Made by a program: the position numbers and the translations under genes | Assembly: GCA_000149265.1 (NCBI GenBank) | Contig: CH003147.1 | Location: 141,599-205,598, forward strand | Length of the DNA stretch: 64,000 bases | Reading direction: 5' to 3' | Source: Ciona savignyi | Taxonomy: Eukaryota > Chordata > Ascidiacea > Phlebobranchia > Cionidae | Shown: piece after piece, positions 45,135 to 57,800 of the stretch | How positions within the stretch are numbered: position 1 is the first letter of the stretch | Layout of the letters: each line of letters starts with the position of its first letter | Notes under the pieces: model-generated | The model's database searches: none | Seen by the model: the letters and a program-made list of their open reading frames with translations, nothing else | What the model was told of the DNA's origin: nothing

Positions 45135-45205
45135 GCATTTATACAAAAAAACGGACTTGGGAAGGAGCCCATTATGGGTTCAAACCTGAGCTCAAAAAAG
45201 AAAGA
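45070..45205 (+). mobile_element. SINE family 2 with internal (TA)n
   Basis: The head acggtcgtgtggccgagtgg, ttagcgcgatga is followed by about 14 TA repeats, then gggaaggagcccattatggg and ttcaaacctgagctc. The A-box (tggccgagtggttagcg) and B-box (gggttcaaacc) are tRNA-Ser/Leu-like. Missing acceptor-stem pairing, the TA insertion and family copies elsewhere argue against a real tRNA gene. Confidence 0.75.
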
Positions 45206-45544
45206 AATGATTTCATTTGTGCATAATGGGATAGAACATTAAATGTAATAGACACGTTATATTGGGAGACCATGGCGGTATAGTGGCAGTGTACATAATA
45301 ACATTAATGCAACATAAGCATTACAACGCACTGGAATAAGACAACAACATCGCAAAATGATAAGAATTAACAACTGTTGATTGTGATCTCACTAAGCGGT
45401 TCAATGATCCCGAGATACTACTCTGCGCTATTGCATGTTACACCACTTTCGTGTGTTATATGCCCCGAGGACTTCTTTTCTTCTGTAAAAGCTCTCGAGT
45501 GTTTTGTTAAATTCGACATCAGGCAGCTGTTGATTAGTTGCGAA

Positions 45545-47369
45545 ATGCGAGAAATATTGGTTGTGTTTGCATGTAAGTTTATACCGTTCGTCCATATTGA
45601 TTTGTTTGTTGCATTTAATTTGTATTCCTATATTGTATTAAGTGAACTATTATAGCTAAGGTCGTTTTATAAAAAGCAATGATAAAGTGCTGTATTGCTG
45701 TCGGTTATTAGTTCATCAGACCGATAGCTGGTAGGTTGAGGATTCGAAACCAGCTGACAGCTAATCGACTATGTACAGGCAACTTAGTAGAGGACATTTA
45801 GTGATTTTATCAGTGGGTTCATAAATCATAAAAACTATAGAAATTTCTGAAATCACTGCAATAGTTTATGTAACCCAACCTATTAAGGCAACTGTTAATA
45901 ATAAGACCGTGGTACGCGCCTTGTGTTTGACGGGAATAAATATGAGTATGATATCACATTACTTCGATAGAACCACATTTGTAGGATGATTTATTTATTT
46001 GAATATCCAATATTTTTTAAGTTTCTAAAAAACTGAATATAATTGGTTCTTTACAAATCACAACAACGCCCGACTAATAAGCAAAACTCCGTAAGAGTCC
46101 TTGCAACCCAAATACCCTGTTGTTATGGCGATTTCTCCAAAATAAAGTCGGTTCGTTAATTACCTAGGTAAACTGGTTCAACATTTTATCATTTTCAGGC
46201 TTCTTACATTTCGGCGTCATCGATTCGTACAGAGACGCTTACTACTGCAAGAAGAAGGATCTCGGGCATTGCGCGAGCAGAGAGATAAGATTACAACGAC
46301 AATACTGTCCGCACACGCTCAACAGAACTTGTCATACAATCAGTTCAGGTAACCTTAGTGTTACGGTCATTTTAGAGTCCAATCCGAAGTACCTAAATTC
46401 CCGATTTCTGTGTGCCCAATGAAGCGTCACGGCGTCGCTGCCGATTTAAAAGGTCATAGTAATTTCGGCCTTTTCTGTCTTTACTGCGTGGAAGCAGGTT
46501 TATGGATTGAGCTGTATTGGGTCGCACGAAAGCAAACCCAGAAATTGTGTTTCTGTTTCTATCTGTCAGTATTTCTATACTGGATTGCGAATATCTCACC
46601 GTTAATTTGTTAGCGCAATGACATGACAGCACAAGAGGGTGTGTTATGTCAAATATAGAAAATAGAGCAATCACTGGTCAAGTACGTGGAGCAGCTCAAA
46701 TCCGCCAACACAGGGTTGGCAACGTAGGGTAGGGCTTTGTCCCTGTTGAATCCTACACTTAGCTTTCTGGGATATAACAATATGTATGAACATATTCCTA
46801 ATACGTGAATAAACATAACACCAGAATTCTTACAACGACACTAAATTATATTGTTTATGATAAGATATTCATGTTCATCCCCGTGAATGGGAAAACCAAG
46901 AGGTTATTTCCCCCCGGGCCAATCGTCAGATCACCTCGCGCCCATCGTCGGGTTACCGGAGCTATTGCAGTGTGTTGCATATGATTTACATGTTTCTTTA
47001 ATAGTCTAGGTTCAGGCAATGTCCGTTAATAGCCTTCCCCAAGGACATAACCTACTATAGCGACCAGTTTCGAACCTACAAATCCTTCGACTGAAAGGCG
47101 CCGCACTAACCCACCAAGCTAATAAGTCGAATTGCACAATATTCCTTCCATCCCCCGCAGTGACACTACACGACGAAGGGGAACAAACATTGGTGAAACA
47201 TTGCAACTTCACTGTCAGCATATGTCGTGACGTCATCCTCAGATCGGGCCTGCCATACCTGTTATGTCGGAGCGAATGCAATGGGGCGGGGACTTTACCG
47301 GGTTTCGGGTATTTCATCATCGCTGCGGTGGCGGCATGCGCACTTATTACAATGAACTTATTTGTTTGA
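45545..47369 (+). CDS. Small secreted or GPI-anchored Cys-rich protein (Ly6-like?)
   Basis: Three exons join in phase: 45545-45572, 46199-46348 and 47161-47369 (TGA), giving 128 residues. MREILVVFACFLHFGVIDS is a good signal peptide whose coding spans the first splice. The mature part has eight cysteines: YYCKKKDLGHC, YCPHTLNRTC, HCNFTVSIC, YLLCRSECNG, with NRT and NFT glycosylation sites. It ends in a hydrophobic stretch GYFIIAAVAACALITMNLFV with no basic tail, which suggests a GPI-attachment signal after GAGTLPG. The terminal CN and size recall Ly6/uPAR three-finger proteins, but the spacing is not typical, so the family is tentative. AATAAA at 47478-47483 lies beyond the 3' end of the convergent gene. 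The last intron holds a reversed SINE. Confidence 0.65.
45715..45960 (+). mobile_element. Diverged composite SINE with alternative head
   Basis: gttcatcagaccgatagctg, aggattcgaaaccagctgac, then atcactgcaatagtttatgt and gggaataaatatgag. The head resembles that of the 49787 copy more than the main family. Confidence 0.5.
46855..47130 (-). mobile_element. Composite SINE, reversed
   Basis: tcatccccgtgaatgggaaa, cctcgcgcccatcgtcgggt, ctttaatagtctaggttcag, ccttcgactgaaaggcgccg. Its head end lies about 30 bp before the 47161 exon acceptor. Confidence 0.85.
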
Positions 47370-47577
47370 TTTTATTTGTTATTTTTATTTAAAACAAGAA
47401 ATCGTGATACGACAGTTTTTTAAATAATAATTTAATGTACTGCACACATGAATGTCTTTCATAAGTTACGAAACTGCAATAAATACAATACATTTTAAAC
47501 AAGAGGTCGAATTGATGCTGAATAGCAGGTATGAAGTTAGTGACGCAGAGGCATCAATGGACCGATATGGGGGAAAC

Positions 47578-48662
47578 TTATTTCCCAACGTAGCCATGAG
47601 GATGGATGCATGGCCCCCCGGTTTGGCGGTCGAGCACTGAGTATCTGCAGCTTCCCTGGTCCCACACGCTCTCGCATGCTCCATGGACGCTCACCGGGTA
47701 CATGAACCTGTGGGAGTGGGTCGCGATGATGACTGGGTACATTAGTCTAGTGGTTCAGTGCGTCGCCTTTCAGTCGAAAGGTTTCAATTTTGAAACTGGT
47801 CGCTAGCTAGTCGGTTGTGTCCTTGGGCAAGGCAGTTAGCAGACATTGCTTGAACCCAGCGACTTAATGGGTTATACCAAATTAAAGGAACTATTCATAT
47901 ACAACACACTGCAATAGCTCCAGTAACCCGACGATGGGCGCGAGGTGATCTGACGATTGCCCTTGTGTTAACCCCCATTCACGGGGACAAACATGAATAT
48001 CCTGCCCTAAACTACATGAAGAACCTAATAATCATCGGCTCACGTACGTTGCACAGCACCCCATCCCAACTATCTCCAACACATAGTTGACCAGACGCAA
48101 CCGAGGAATAGTGACGACGTGTGTGAGGGGGTCCTGGACCGGGTCGGGTACATCGGGACACACAAGGTACAGCGACTCATTCCTGGTTACAACGATTTCC
48201 ACCGGTGCGCTTTGCAGTCGGGCTTGTATTATTCGAAGCAACGCTGATTTCCTCATTGTGGGTGAAAGAAAGTGAACAGATTCCGTTCTATCCGCGACTT
48301 GAAGACACGATTTCTGCAATCGAGTATGTAAGTCGGTATATGTATCGGTCGCGTTTGACCAATTGGCCACACGACCGTACCATAAACGGAATTTTTATCA
48401 TTTTTTTTGTCTGGCGTTCATTAAAAATCATATTTTATGAGTTCTAAATATAAAAGTATAAATTGCCTTAAAACAACCAAATTACCAAAACTATTTTCTG
48501 TGACCAACATAGACATCTATAGCAGTTGCTGGTGACCCAGGAATCGCCGCTTTGGTAGGTCGTGTTCGTGCCGAGGTCTCCGCAGTATTCTGCTGCATAG
48601 CAATCTCCACTGACGCTAGATGGCAGTATAGAGAACACCAATGAAGTGGCGAGAAGAATCGT
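47578..48662 (-). CDS. Beta-microseminoprotein (PSP94)-like secreted protein
   Basis: Exon 48662-48486 encodes a signal-type stretch ILLATSLVFSILPSSVSG and then DCYAAEYCGDLG, YQSGDSWVTSNCYRCLCW, matching the family's CxDxxG..WxTxNCxxCxC. A short exon (48073-48048, ATAGTTGGG to GCAAC) would supply GMGCCA, the diagnostic CC. The last exon 47707-47578 gives YPVSVHGACESVWDQGSCRY, GGPCIHPHGYVGK and TAA, following the PVGYDxxxC..C pattern. Phases match through all three. The initiator Met must lie in an upstream exon that I did not find, and the middle exon is ambiguous because a longer open frame (48032-48370) overlaps it. Microseminoproteins are small secreted disulfide-rich proteins of uncertain function. 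Minus-strand AATAAA motifs at 47371-47389 lie just past the stop of the convergent gene. Confidence 0.6.
47740..48010 (+). mobile_element. Full-length composite SINE
   Basis: agtctagtggttcagtgcgt, caaggcagttagcagacatt to gggacaaacatgaatatcct. It lies in an intron of the microseminoprotein-like gene, 33 bp upstream of its last exon. Confidence 0.85.
48325..48385 (-). mobile_element. SINE family 2 head, reversed
   Basis: agtcggtatatgtatcggtc + gcgtttgaccaattggccac. Also in an intron of the microseminoprotein-like gene. Confidence 0.65.
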
Positions 48663-48834
48663 CTGAAATATAGAAATTATATATTTTTAATTTCTATCTG
48701 GGGCACACATGTAGCTCAATTGGTCGTGGAGCCTAACGCGACCCGTTCATATACAGCTTTACACGATGTCTATATTTATAAACTATTTTGTTGACGGGCC
48801 CATCATTGGGCCGATACCTAGAACTTTAGAAACG

Positions 48835-48905
48835 AGATTCTTTTTTTCTTTTGTTCTACCGAGCCAAGTTTCGAACCCATGATGGGCTCGTCACTCGGAC
48901 CGAGA
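48835..48905 (-). mobile_element. SINE family 2 tail, reversed
   Basis: gagccaagtttcgaacccat + gatgggctcgtcactcggac. A second, diverged version (gacgggcccatcattgggcc) lies 40 bp before it. Confidence 0.6.
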
Positions 48906-49786
48906 AACGAGATTGTTTTAGTCCCAATTACACCAGTAAAAAGCACATGCGCCTCCTTTTGGCATTTTTCTATTTGAATAAGAAATATGGGCTGCTTTCT
49001 ATCCATTACAAGCTTCGCAAAACCTCAAAAGCTGTTACTCCACAAAACATTTATAATTAACGAATCTGTTACAAGTAAAGCGTAATAGTCAATCATGCTA
49101 TTTCCCAACCGTTTGGAATGACTGAATATTAAGACAATTCCTTCTTACCAAGACAACTCGGGGTAAAAACGACATTTCTTTTCTTGATTTCAAAAAAGCA
49201 GAAACAAAATATAAGTTCGAGTTTTTTCGAAAATACTAAAACTAAAATATTGTTTTATAGACTAGACCTATTTGTCCGACTTTGCTAGCAAGTTTTCCAA
49301 CCGTTGGCTCACTTATACTGTGAATTGGAGGACAGTCATAGCTTATATATCACTTTACGTCGTATCGTTTTTGAAGTACGGTGAAAAAATGAGGTTAAGC
49401 CTATTAAATGTGCGTTTATGTAAATTTTTATCAAATCTGGAAATTAAAATTTGATTGGGTTCCGGAAATTTGTGGTCTGTAATTAAATGATTAATGTCAA
49501 ACACGGCACTACATATGACCTTGGGCGCAGCATTTAATTCGTGCTACGTAATTTGATTGTCATTTTTTAAGGTTGGTTCACGAGATCTCCCACAAAAGCT
49601 ATTACTCATAATTATAAAATATGTTGAATCGAGCGGTTTCGCTTCAATCATGCACTTGAGAAGCTCTTACTATGATGTCATAATACACACTTGTCATTTT
49701 TGTGTCATTTTAATTATGTATACACATGTCACAATGCCGTGTAATGACAGTTTGTAACAAAGGAAATTAAAATGTCTCCATTTAAT

Positions 49787-50110
49787 TGAAATTGTCCGGA
49801 TAGCTCATGCGGTTAGAGCTTTGACCGCAAGTCGGAAGGTTTCCGGTTGGGAACCAGCAGTCGACTATGCCAGACAGTTTACGGACAAGGCATACGTGAA
49901 CAAACTGGATCAATAGGCTAAACTATTACAGTAGAGACGTCTAAATCATACATATGGATAGGATAGTAAATGTGAATCATATACAACACACTGCAATAAC
50001 TCCTGTAACCCGACGATGGGCGCGAGGTGATCTGACGATTGTCCGTGTGTTAACCCCCTTGGTTTTCCCATTCACGGTGATAAACATGAATATCCTATCG
50101 CTTATCCTAT
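49787..50110 (+). mobile_element. Chimeric SINE: different tRNA-like head on the common tail
   Basis: The head gtccggatagctcatgcggt, tagagctttgaccgcaag, ggaaggtttccggttggg differs from the usual one (A box and B box both present). From cataacaacacactgcaata-type sequence onward (49977-50110) the body and (tatcc)-type tail match the common composite SINE. Confidence 0.7.
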
Positions 50111-50114
50111 TAAT

Positions 50115-51740
50115 TTGTGGATATAAAGTCAAAGCAGGAATATATTAAGTTGGCAACGGTTGTATTGGAAGTTATTAAGCAAGTTTGCATTATTTCCGGA
50201 TATCTCACCAAATATACCAAACAACGACACCATGGTAATAAATTCGAACCTTACACCCAACAAGACACAGAAATACCGGTGGAAGAATAAAGGTAACAGA
50301 CAACACCAAAACTTATTTCCGGCGAAACAACCCACAAAACGAACAAACGAACATTTCGTCACTTTATTGGCCAACGTAGTAAAGCGAACTAAATAGTTAA
50401 TACACAACCATATGGGAAAAATAGACCCAAGTAACAACTTAAAAATAATTGTTTTTGAAATGTAAATTTTCGTTTGCTCACTGTTAAGTAAAGAAGGGGA
50501 ATCGCAACTTTGTTAGTTGGGAGCAAAAAAAATAACTGTAGGAAAAAACAGAAAGCCAGAATAAGAATTATTTTAATAAGAGACGTTTTGAATATCCATT
50601 ATAACCGGTAGTTATTATTGTGACTTTATGTTATTTTTGATGCTAAAAACAAGTTTAATAACTCGTATTCACTGCCAACAGATAGCAAAGTAGAGTCCAA
50701 TAAAGTGATTTGTGTTGTAGCAGATACAGCTAAAGCATGGGGGAAAACAATTGATTAAGTGAGATTTGAACGCATCACGACCTCGTGTTATTTGCAGCTT
50801 GATGGATTGTTGGATTCCATACATTGAAGCATTACATTCGCCATTATTTCACCTCAGCACAGTTTAACATCAGCACAATTATGGCATAGATAGTTTGGTT
50901 TGTTCATTACAACGTCATATAAAAGACAGCTATAGTGCAATGATAAGAGTTAAAAACAAAAGTAACCTCAGCCCAATATATACACAACGTGCACACTTTA
51001 ATTAAGAGTTTTAACGTCGTAAAGCATCAGTGACAAGGCGCACGCACATACTACAAAAAACAGTAAGCTATATAAAATACCCGAGCTATATATAAGCTCA
51101 ATAACGAAACCTACCAAATCATAATCTTTAATGTTAATAATTAATGCAAAGAGAAGCAGACTTGGCCGAAAGTCCAGACAAATAAACGATGAATTGCGTA
51201 ATAAATACGTCAGTAACCGTGGTAGGGTGAATAACACGGATGTGAACTAGAGTTATGTGAGCCATCAACACAAGTGAAGATCTCCAATGTGTTTGTACGA
51301 TTGTACCACACTCTGTAAAACCTGCTATGCTCGGTGGTGTGGGGTATCGGGTATATTATAATTATAAGTAAAAACTAAGAATTTTTAGAATAATAAAACT
51401 AAAACAGGAACTTTAAGGATATATGCAAGATTGCTTAATAAATTCGAAATTTCAAACTCATTGTTGAACAATGAATGGAACTCAAACAATAGAATTTCTA
51501 CCTATTGTTTCGACACAGGCGGACAATGCCTATTGTTATCTATTGATCTACAAGTGAAAACATTGTGACATCACAATACTGCCAGTGAAGCATTGACAAA
51601 AACAATCCCGGCTCTCTTACTTTGACGTAATATCCTATGAAACAGACCCAAGACCTCAGCCAATCAATTGTTCAATGTTGTGATTTGGAGACTTTCAGAG
51701 AAATAACCTTGTTTCACAATTTCCTTGTTAATACCGGTTT
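50115..51740. other. Gene-free stretch between the microseminoprotein-like and TNFR-like genes
   Basis: No supported gene. A hydrophobic minus-strand frame at 50998-51237 and a plus frame at 50160-50396 lack splice context. Confidence 0.4.
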
Positions 51741-51804
51741 TTCCACTTAAATCGTGATTATTTGGATCCCAGTGGAACAAATGGCGCAACAGAGTGTTCT
51801 GTGG

Positions 51805-54800
51805 TCATTTCCCATCATGGAACTCGTCTCGCGGAGGTCCGATGATGTCGGAACTTGAGAAGTTGCTTTCCTCATCATTCTGCATGCATTGCACGGGGGT
51901 GGAGGTGATCGAATCGAAGCGGGACGCTGCTGAACTGCGGTTTCTCCCTTCAGGGGAAGCCCCAGCAGCAGGGTACCTCCCACGTTGGTAGATGGCCCCG
52001 TGGGGCACCTCGTGCGCGTCTGAGTGCCCCTCGTACACCACGTGCGCCTTGGTGGAGTCCAAGTTGACGGACGAATGTTCGGTTGGTTCACGATGTCGCG
52101 ACGTGGATCGGACGAAATCGGATTCGGTGTGGAAGGGGTGGCCGGTCTTGTCCACGTCGTTCTGTGACATGATGGTCGGCCGTTCACCCACCGAGTCTGT
52201 GTGAAAGGTTGGGATTAGATGGTGGAACAATTCGTGGATGGTTGTTCAGATGAGCCTGATATGGGGAAATGTATGTCGATAGTTTGGTGGGCGGCATATG
52301 GCAACATTCAAGAATAGATAGCACAGGACTCCACTATTTGTCATAATCATGCAGGATTCGAAAATAGTTAGGAATTGATCATAAATTAAGTTAAATAATG
52401 TCTATTTGTGATATATATGCTATTTATTTTACATCACCAGTCTGTTACTGGAAGAAATTCTATTTAAACTCATTCCTTGAAACTAAAGCTGATAAGACAA
52501 AGTACCAAATGGTGTTGTGACCCCATGTCTGCATGGCAGAGAGGAATTGTTGTCCAGGTCCGATCTCGTGAAGCTGGTTGCTCTGTTGGTGCTGCCATCG
52601 TGTGATGGGAATGATTGGGGGGGAGCAGGGTCCATCTGGACCACGTGGGGCTTGCCGTGCAGAATAAGGTGGGAGGGGCTCAACACTTGGATCATCGTCA
52701 CGTTCTCCACCGGGGCGAAGAAATTTTGGCCGTTGCCGTTTGTGGGCGGGGCGTGGGTGAGGGGGGGTGGGGCTGATGGGGGGGGCATCGGGTGGGCTGG
52801 GTGGTACGTGGGTGGGTGGGGCATGTGCTCGGGGTAACCTGGGATGGATGGAATGTTAAACAATGAACATGGTATGGCAAGTAAAATTCTTTTAATATTA
52901 AAACTCACAGAATGAATGGTGAAGAAAAAATATTTTAAAATATCCATTAAAATCAATATGAAAAGTAAAATACTTGTGGTGAAGTAACATAATTGATAAT
53001 TTTTCATTAAAATTTAAAAAGCTTATTTTTAAAATACTTAATATTAAAACTCACAGAATGGATGGTAAAGTAAAATAATTCAAAATATCCATTAAAATTA
53101 AATAAGGAAACAACAGAAACAGAAATGGGTCACAGAACGAAGCGTTACTACAAATGCATTTGGCGTAATTATTCGCATTAACTATCATAAATCTTACGAT
53201 CTTGTTCAGTATTCTTAACATCGCAGGTTGAACCAAATGAATACTCCGTGCTACCTGCCTTTCCACCTATGAGTGAGTTAAACTCGAGTCAGATTCAAAG
53301 CAAGAATAGGAAAGCTTGATGAAATGAACAAACTTGGTGAAATATCGAATGAAGACAGGGGAATCGTACTAAACTATACAGTAAAGCCCTCACTCCAAAC
53401 ATCCAAACTCACAACCTTAACCCACTTTACTAAACTACGACGACTTTATCGTGAATTTTCCTTTTCGTTTTGTAGTCAAATAGCTTGATTGGTGCGTCGA
53501 GTTGAAGGGTTGCAGGTTCGAAACTGGTCGAAAGAACGTCTCAATCATACACAACACACTGCAATAGCTCCGGTAACCCGACGATGGACGCGAGGTGATC
53601 TGACGATTTCGCGTGTGGGAACGTTCCAATACATGTAAAAAAACATGACTTTACCATCCTAACCTTAGTCTATTTAGTTTTGTCCAAGCCAAAAAGAAAT
53701 GGAGAATTTTTTACCTTATTAGTTACCATGCAAGTTAACCCTTCAAAAACAATTCATATGCAAATTGGGAACAAAACTAGGAACAGAGAGAAGAAATATT
53801 GATAATGGTACGAATGCATGCGATCAACTATATGTTTACCAAGTGATGATTCTTGTTGCACTATGGGGGCTGCAGCTTGAACTGTAAAAGTTGAAGTTTG
53901 ATTAGATCTTCCAAATATGTATGAATACCGGTATGTGATCGTATGTTAGCCGCAGGAAACAACATCGTTCCCACGAAATACACAGAACGACTTACTTTGA
54001 TCATAGTCCATAGGGGGAGGTGGTGGACTCAACAGACCAGCAGTATCACCTGTGAGGGAAGCAAGACTTGGTTATTTGGATAATTATTGGGGTTGTTGGG
54101 TGCTTAGACCTTGTATAAGTGCCATAGTGCCAGCTACTTATTTATTATTGTAAGGTTTAACGCCACGTCATTTTCCCCCCAGTACACCATGTCTTTTCAC
54201 TGATGTGTTTTAACTACTGTAGTTTTGCCGTTTTATCCTGTCTCTTTAACTTGAATTTAATGTAACAAATGAGCGAAACACTACACACCCTTATCAAAAC
54301 ACTGGGGTAGTTAAATTAATTAGAGGAATACGCCCTGAGGTATAGAAGAATAAACTGCAAAGCATAGAACTAATAAAGATTCTAAGGTGGGTTTGTGGAG
54401 CACAATGTATCTGTTTCGCACATTTGAACGGGTAATGAATATATGAAATTTATAACTCCAATATAAATGTGATATTACTGACGCAATTGATTCCTAGAAT
54501 ATATATTAAGAAAGTCTTATTGCAAAAAGGTTACGAAGGAATTCACTGACAAAGGGGAAAATGGGTTCAATTATGAAAAACTTAATAAATACAATTAGTA
54601 AAAAAATAATGTGTCATACATAAGACACATGATAATAAAATATACTGTTCCACAAAATGAGCACAACCAACTATTATGCACTGAAGTGGAAAGTATACAA
54701 CAAGAAGCCTCTATGGTGGGGACTAATGGTCTACCATGATCAGTTGTCGCATTGTAGAGACAACAATTCGATCACAATTTATATTTTATAGTTGACGCAC

Positions 54801-57800
54801 TAATCCACCAGACTAATTAGTCGTAGCAAATATGAAATACATATGAAATACATACCTCCCTCAATGTGATCCTGTTTAATTTCTTCCACTGTATCTTGTC
54901 GGAACATCGGCACCACTGTGGGATAATCAATTGGTGGAAGTGTCAAATGAATAAATCAAATTAAAGTTATTGATTTAATATCGAAAAAGTCTAAATCTTT
55001 GCGCAAATAGTAATATTACACCTTTTGTTTAAGTATATTAATTTTTCTGTATGTTAAACTTATTTTATACAGCTTAAACACTTATAAACTTTACACCAGA
55101 AAACCATTGTGTAACATGGACTGTTTATTGTCAAATATTACTGGGAACTTGATACAAGTCCTTTGTCGGTGTCCAATTGCAATGAGCCTGGCTGTACTAG
55201 ACCAGGGATGTCCAACCTCCAACCTGAGATTCTTGTGCAGCCCGCTAGTCATTTTCACTTCAAGTACTATTTTGAACTTTTAATCTTAGCCTAATTAAAA
55301 TGTATCAGACAGCTTTTAGGGTCGCAGTAATAATAGGATATATATAGTATGTGAGCAAAAGGAATACAGGATTATATATAACTATAAGACTCTGCAGCCC
55401 CATTGAATTGTTTCAAGTGACAATACGACCCACTACAATAAAAGGTTGGACATCCCTGTACTAAACAATATCAATGTTCCAAACATTCTGAAACTTTTGT
55501 CATAAAAATATTAAAACACGCTGTGTGTAACATAAACGAAAATGAAATATGTCAATTATACATGTTAAGATTTAGAAAAAAATATTTTGGGTATTTATTG
55601 ATTAGTGAAATAATATTGCGTGTATGTTTGAAAATTAAATTATAAGTTTTAATTAAAATCTAAATCACTGTTAATCGAAAAAAATAAATAATTCTATTGT
55701 TTATTTTTTGCTTTTGAATCAAATTTAACCTACTTTGTTGCCCCTGGTCCTTGGTCTTCAAGCACAAAGAACGAAAACGATTTTTCAGTTTCTTGAAAAG
55801 ATCAGTTTTCCTCCACAGTAGGCAATACAGGATTGCACAAACACATATCACCAGCAAAACCCCAATAATGACGTACAATGCGGTATTGTTGTACTGGGGC
55901 GAAGGTACTGCAATAACTGGGGAGGTGGAAATATATTATTTGCAAAGTTTAATTTGAAATTATTTGGTGCTGACTCAAACCTAATCAAGTAATCAAACTA
56001 TCTCTTAACATTTAAGCCAAGTCGATTAGTTTGACCAATCAATTATTTACCAGTTTAAATTCAAAGTTATTGTATTTACTTTTCCACCCACACATACGCT
56101 GAGCCTCTAATGTACAACATCCTAGCTTAGCATATGGTATCGCTGGTCGGTTTGGTCCTTGGACAAGGCACTGAGCATACATAGTATAAATGCTGTGGAA
56201 CAATGCATTCTACTATAATTGTAATTATGTTTAAATCTTATGTTTCCCCCTGTGTGAAATAATGCATTCTACTATAACTGTAATCATGTTTAAATCTTAG
56301 CGTATGTTCCCCGTATGTGGGATAATGGGTTCTACTATAACAGTAGCTCAATCATGTGATTTACACTCCAATAACGCCAATGCAAGCATAGAAATTTAAT
56401 TGTTAAACATCTGCGATATTCCACACAAACAAGTTTTAACACAAGTATCCTGGCAACGTGGTATGAATGACAACTCCAGTTGGTTTGGAGGTATATGGTA
56501 TAAGTTAAATAACAACATTACAATTTGCAAGTAAGCATTATTGACTGCAATCAGGTCCATTTAAGCACAACTATATACTTAAGAAGCTAGTATTGTGAAT
56601 ATGGTTATTTTTTTAAAACACATTTCAAAAATGCAAATTTAAATGAATCACTTAAATTGTGGTGGAAATTGAATTTATTTCAAACCAACCTTCTTGGGTT
56701 GGTGGTTTTGTAGTTGTGGTTGTTGGTCTGATTGTTGTGGTGCTGGGTACTGTGGTGTTTGGTGCCACAGTGGTAGTGGTGAGGCTGTACCACACCTCAT
56801 TCCTGTCCCGACATGCGTCGCTGCAATGTATTGATGTCAGTGGTATCTTCACAATATTGCTTCCCATGAAGATGGTTGTTACTCATTCATTACAATCAAC
56901 TACTTGTGCAAAATGCCGCATGGCTGGTTATCATCGATACCAGTATGTGGGGTATTTGTAAAGAGTCAAACAAAAAAGTGATTTGTTTGTCAACCAGGCA
57001 AAAATAAATTAGGTGAAAAACTTGCGAAGCAATGTGCATTTAAACAGATTGTTAAGGTTTTTATAAATGATAGTCTTAAACTGGCAGAACTATTGCTTTG
57101 AAACGGTTACTCAGTTTTTAAACGAAAAAAAATAACAATTTTTACCTTCAAGTCTTTGTACTTTAAACATCGTATAATAAATAATTTTACCAGTATTTTC
57201 AAAAATAGCATTTCTATCAATTTTCTGGTGGTTTTCCAGCAGTAAGTTAAAACCAAGGATCATTTAGTTCAAATTATTTTCCAAACAGGGAAACCATTAA
57301 AGAAAGTTCAAAGTACAGGTAAATAGAGAGGTAGACAAACACTCACTACGTTGAATAGCAAATAACATTGCTGTTTTCCTCCCAACAATCGTCGGATATA
57401 TACGGGTCGATGCTGTAGATAGAATCATCGGGACACCGTGTGCATGGACAGCATTTGATGGGGGAGAGGGGGGTTCCGGTTGATCCGTTGTCCCACGGAT
57501 ACCATCTGTGGTTGGTAATAGAATTAACTGGGTTGCAACGAAACATATGTTAAGAAAAACTTTAAAAATCTAATTTGGATGAAAAGACCAACTGGGTTTT
57601 TACTACCTAGTTTCATTATATGGATGGTACTGGTATCTTAATGATATGCGGCTGTTTTGATATTCAATTTTGGTAGCAAAAAATACCTTAACAATTGAGG
57701 AATATTACAAGCGTACAGTTAGCTAACTACTGTCCTGTACATCGAGCTTACAATCAAGTAAATAAATTTAAACTCACCCGTCAGGGACATACTTGCGGCA

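Noticed and set aside
45070-45205. tRNA-Ser/Leu-like gene
   Set aside because: It has A- and B-box sequences but a TA microsatellite inside, no acceptor stem pairing and many family copies, so it is a SINE.
47466-47684. 72-codon minus ORF starting MEHARACG
   Set aside because: It is an out-of-frame reading of the microseminoprotein-like last exon. All three frames are partly open there, and only the 47707-47578 frame shows the family cysteine pattern.
49787-49860. tRNA-like gene (gtccggatagctcatgcggt)
   Set aside because: The head is followed by the common SINE body and tail, and the cloverleaf arms do not pair well.
50998-51237. Hydrophobic 79-codon minus ORF
   Set aside because: AT-rich chance frame; no acceptor, no neighbour exon, no homology.
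51747-52187. 146-codon minus ORF overlapping the TNFR-like last exon
   Set aside because: It is a shadow frame. The frame ending at 51805 matches the splice phase of the preceding exon.
56659-56961. Val-rich plus ORF
   Set aside because: It is the antisense of the Thr-rich stalk exon of the TNFR-like gene.
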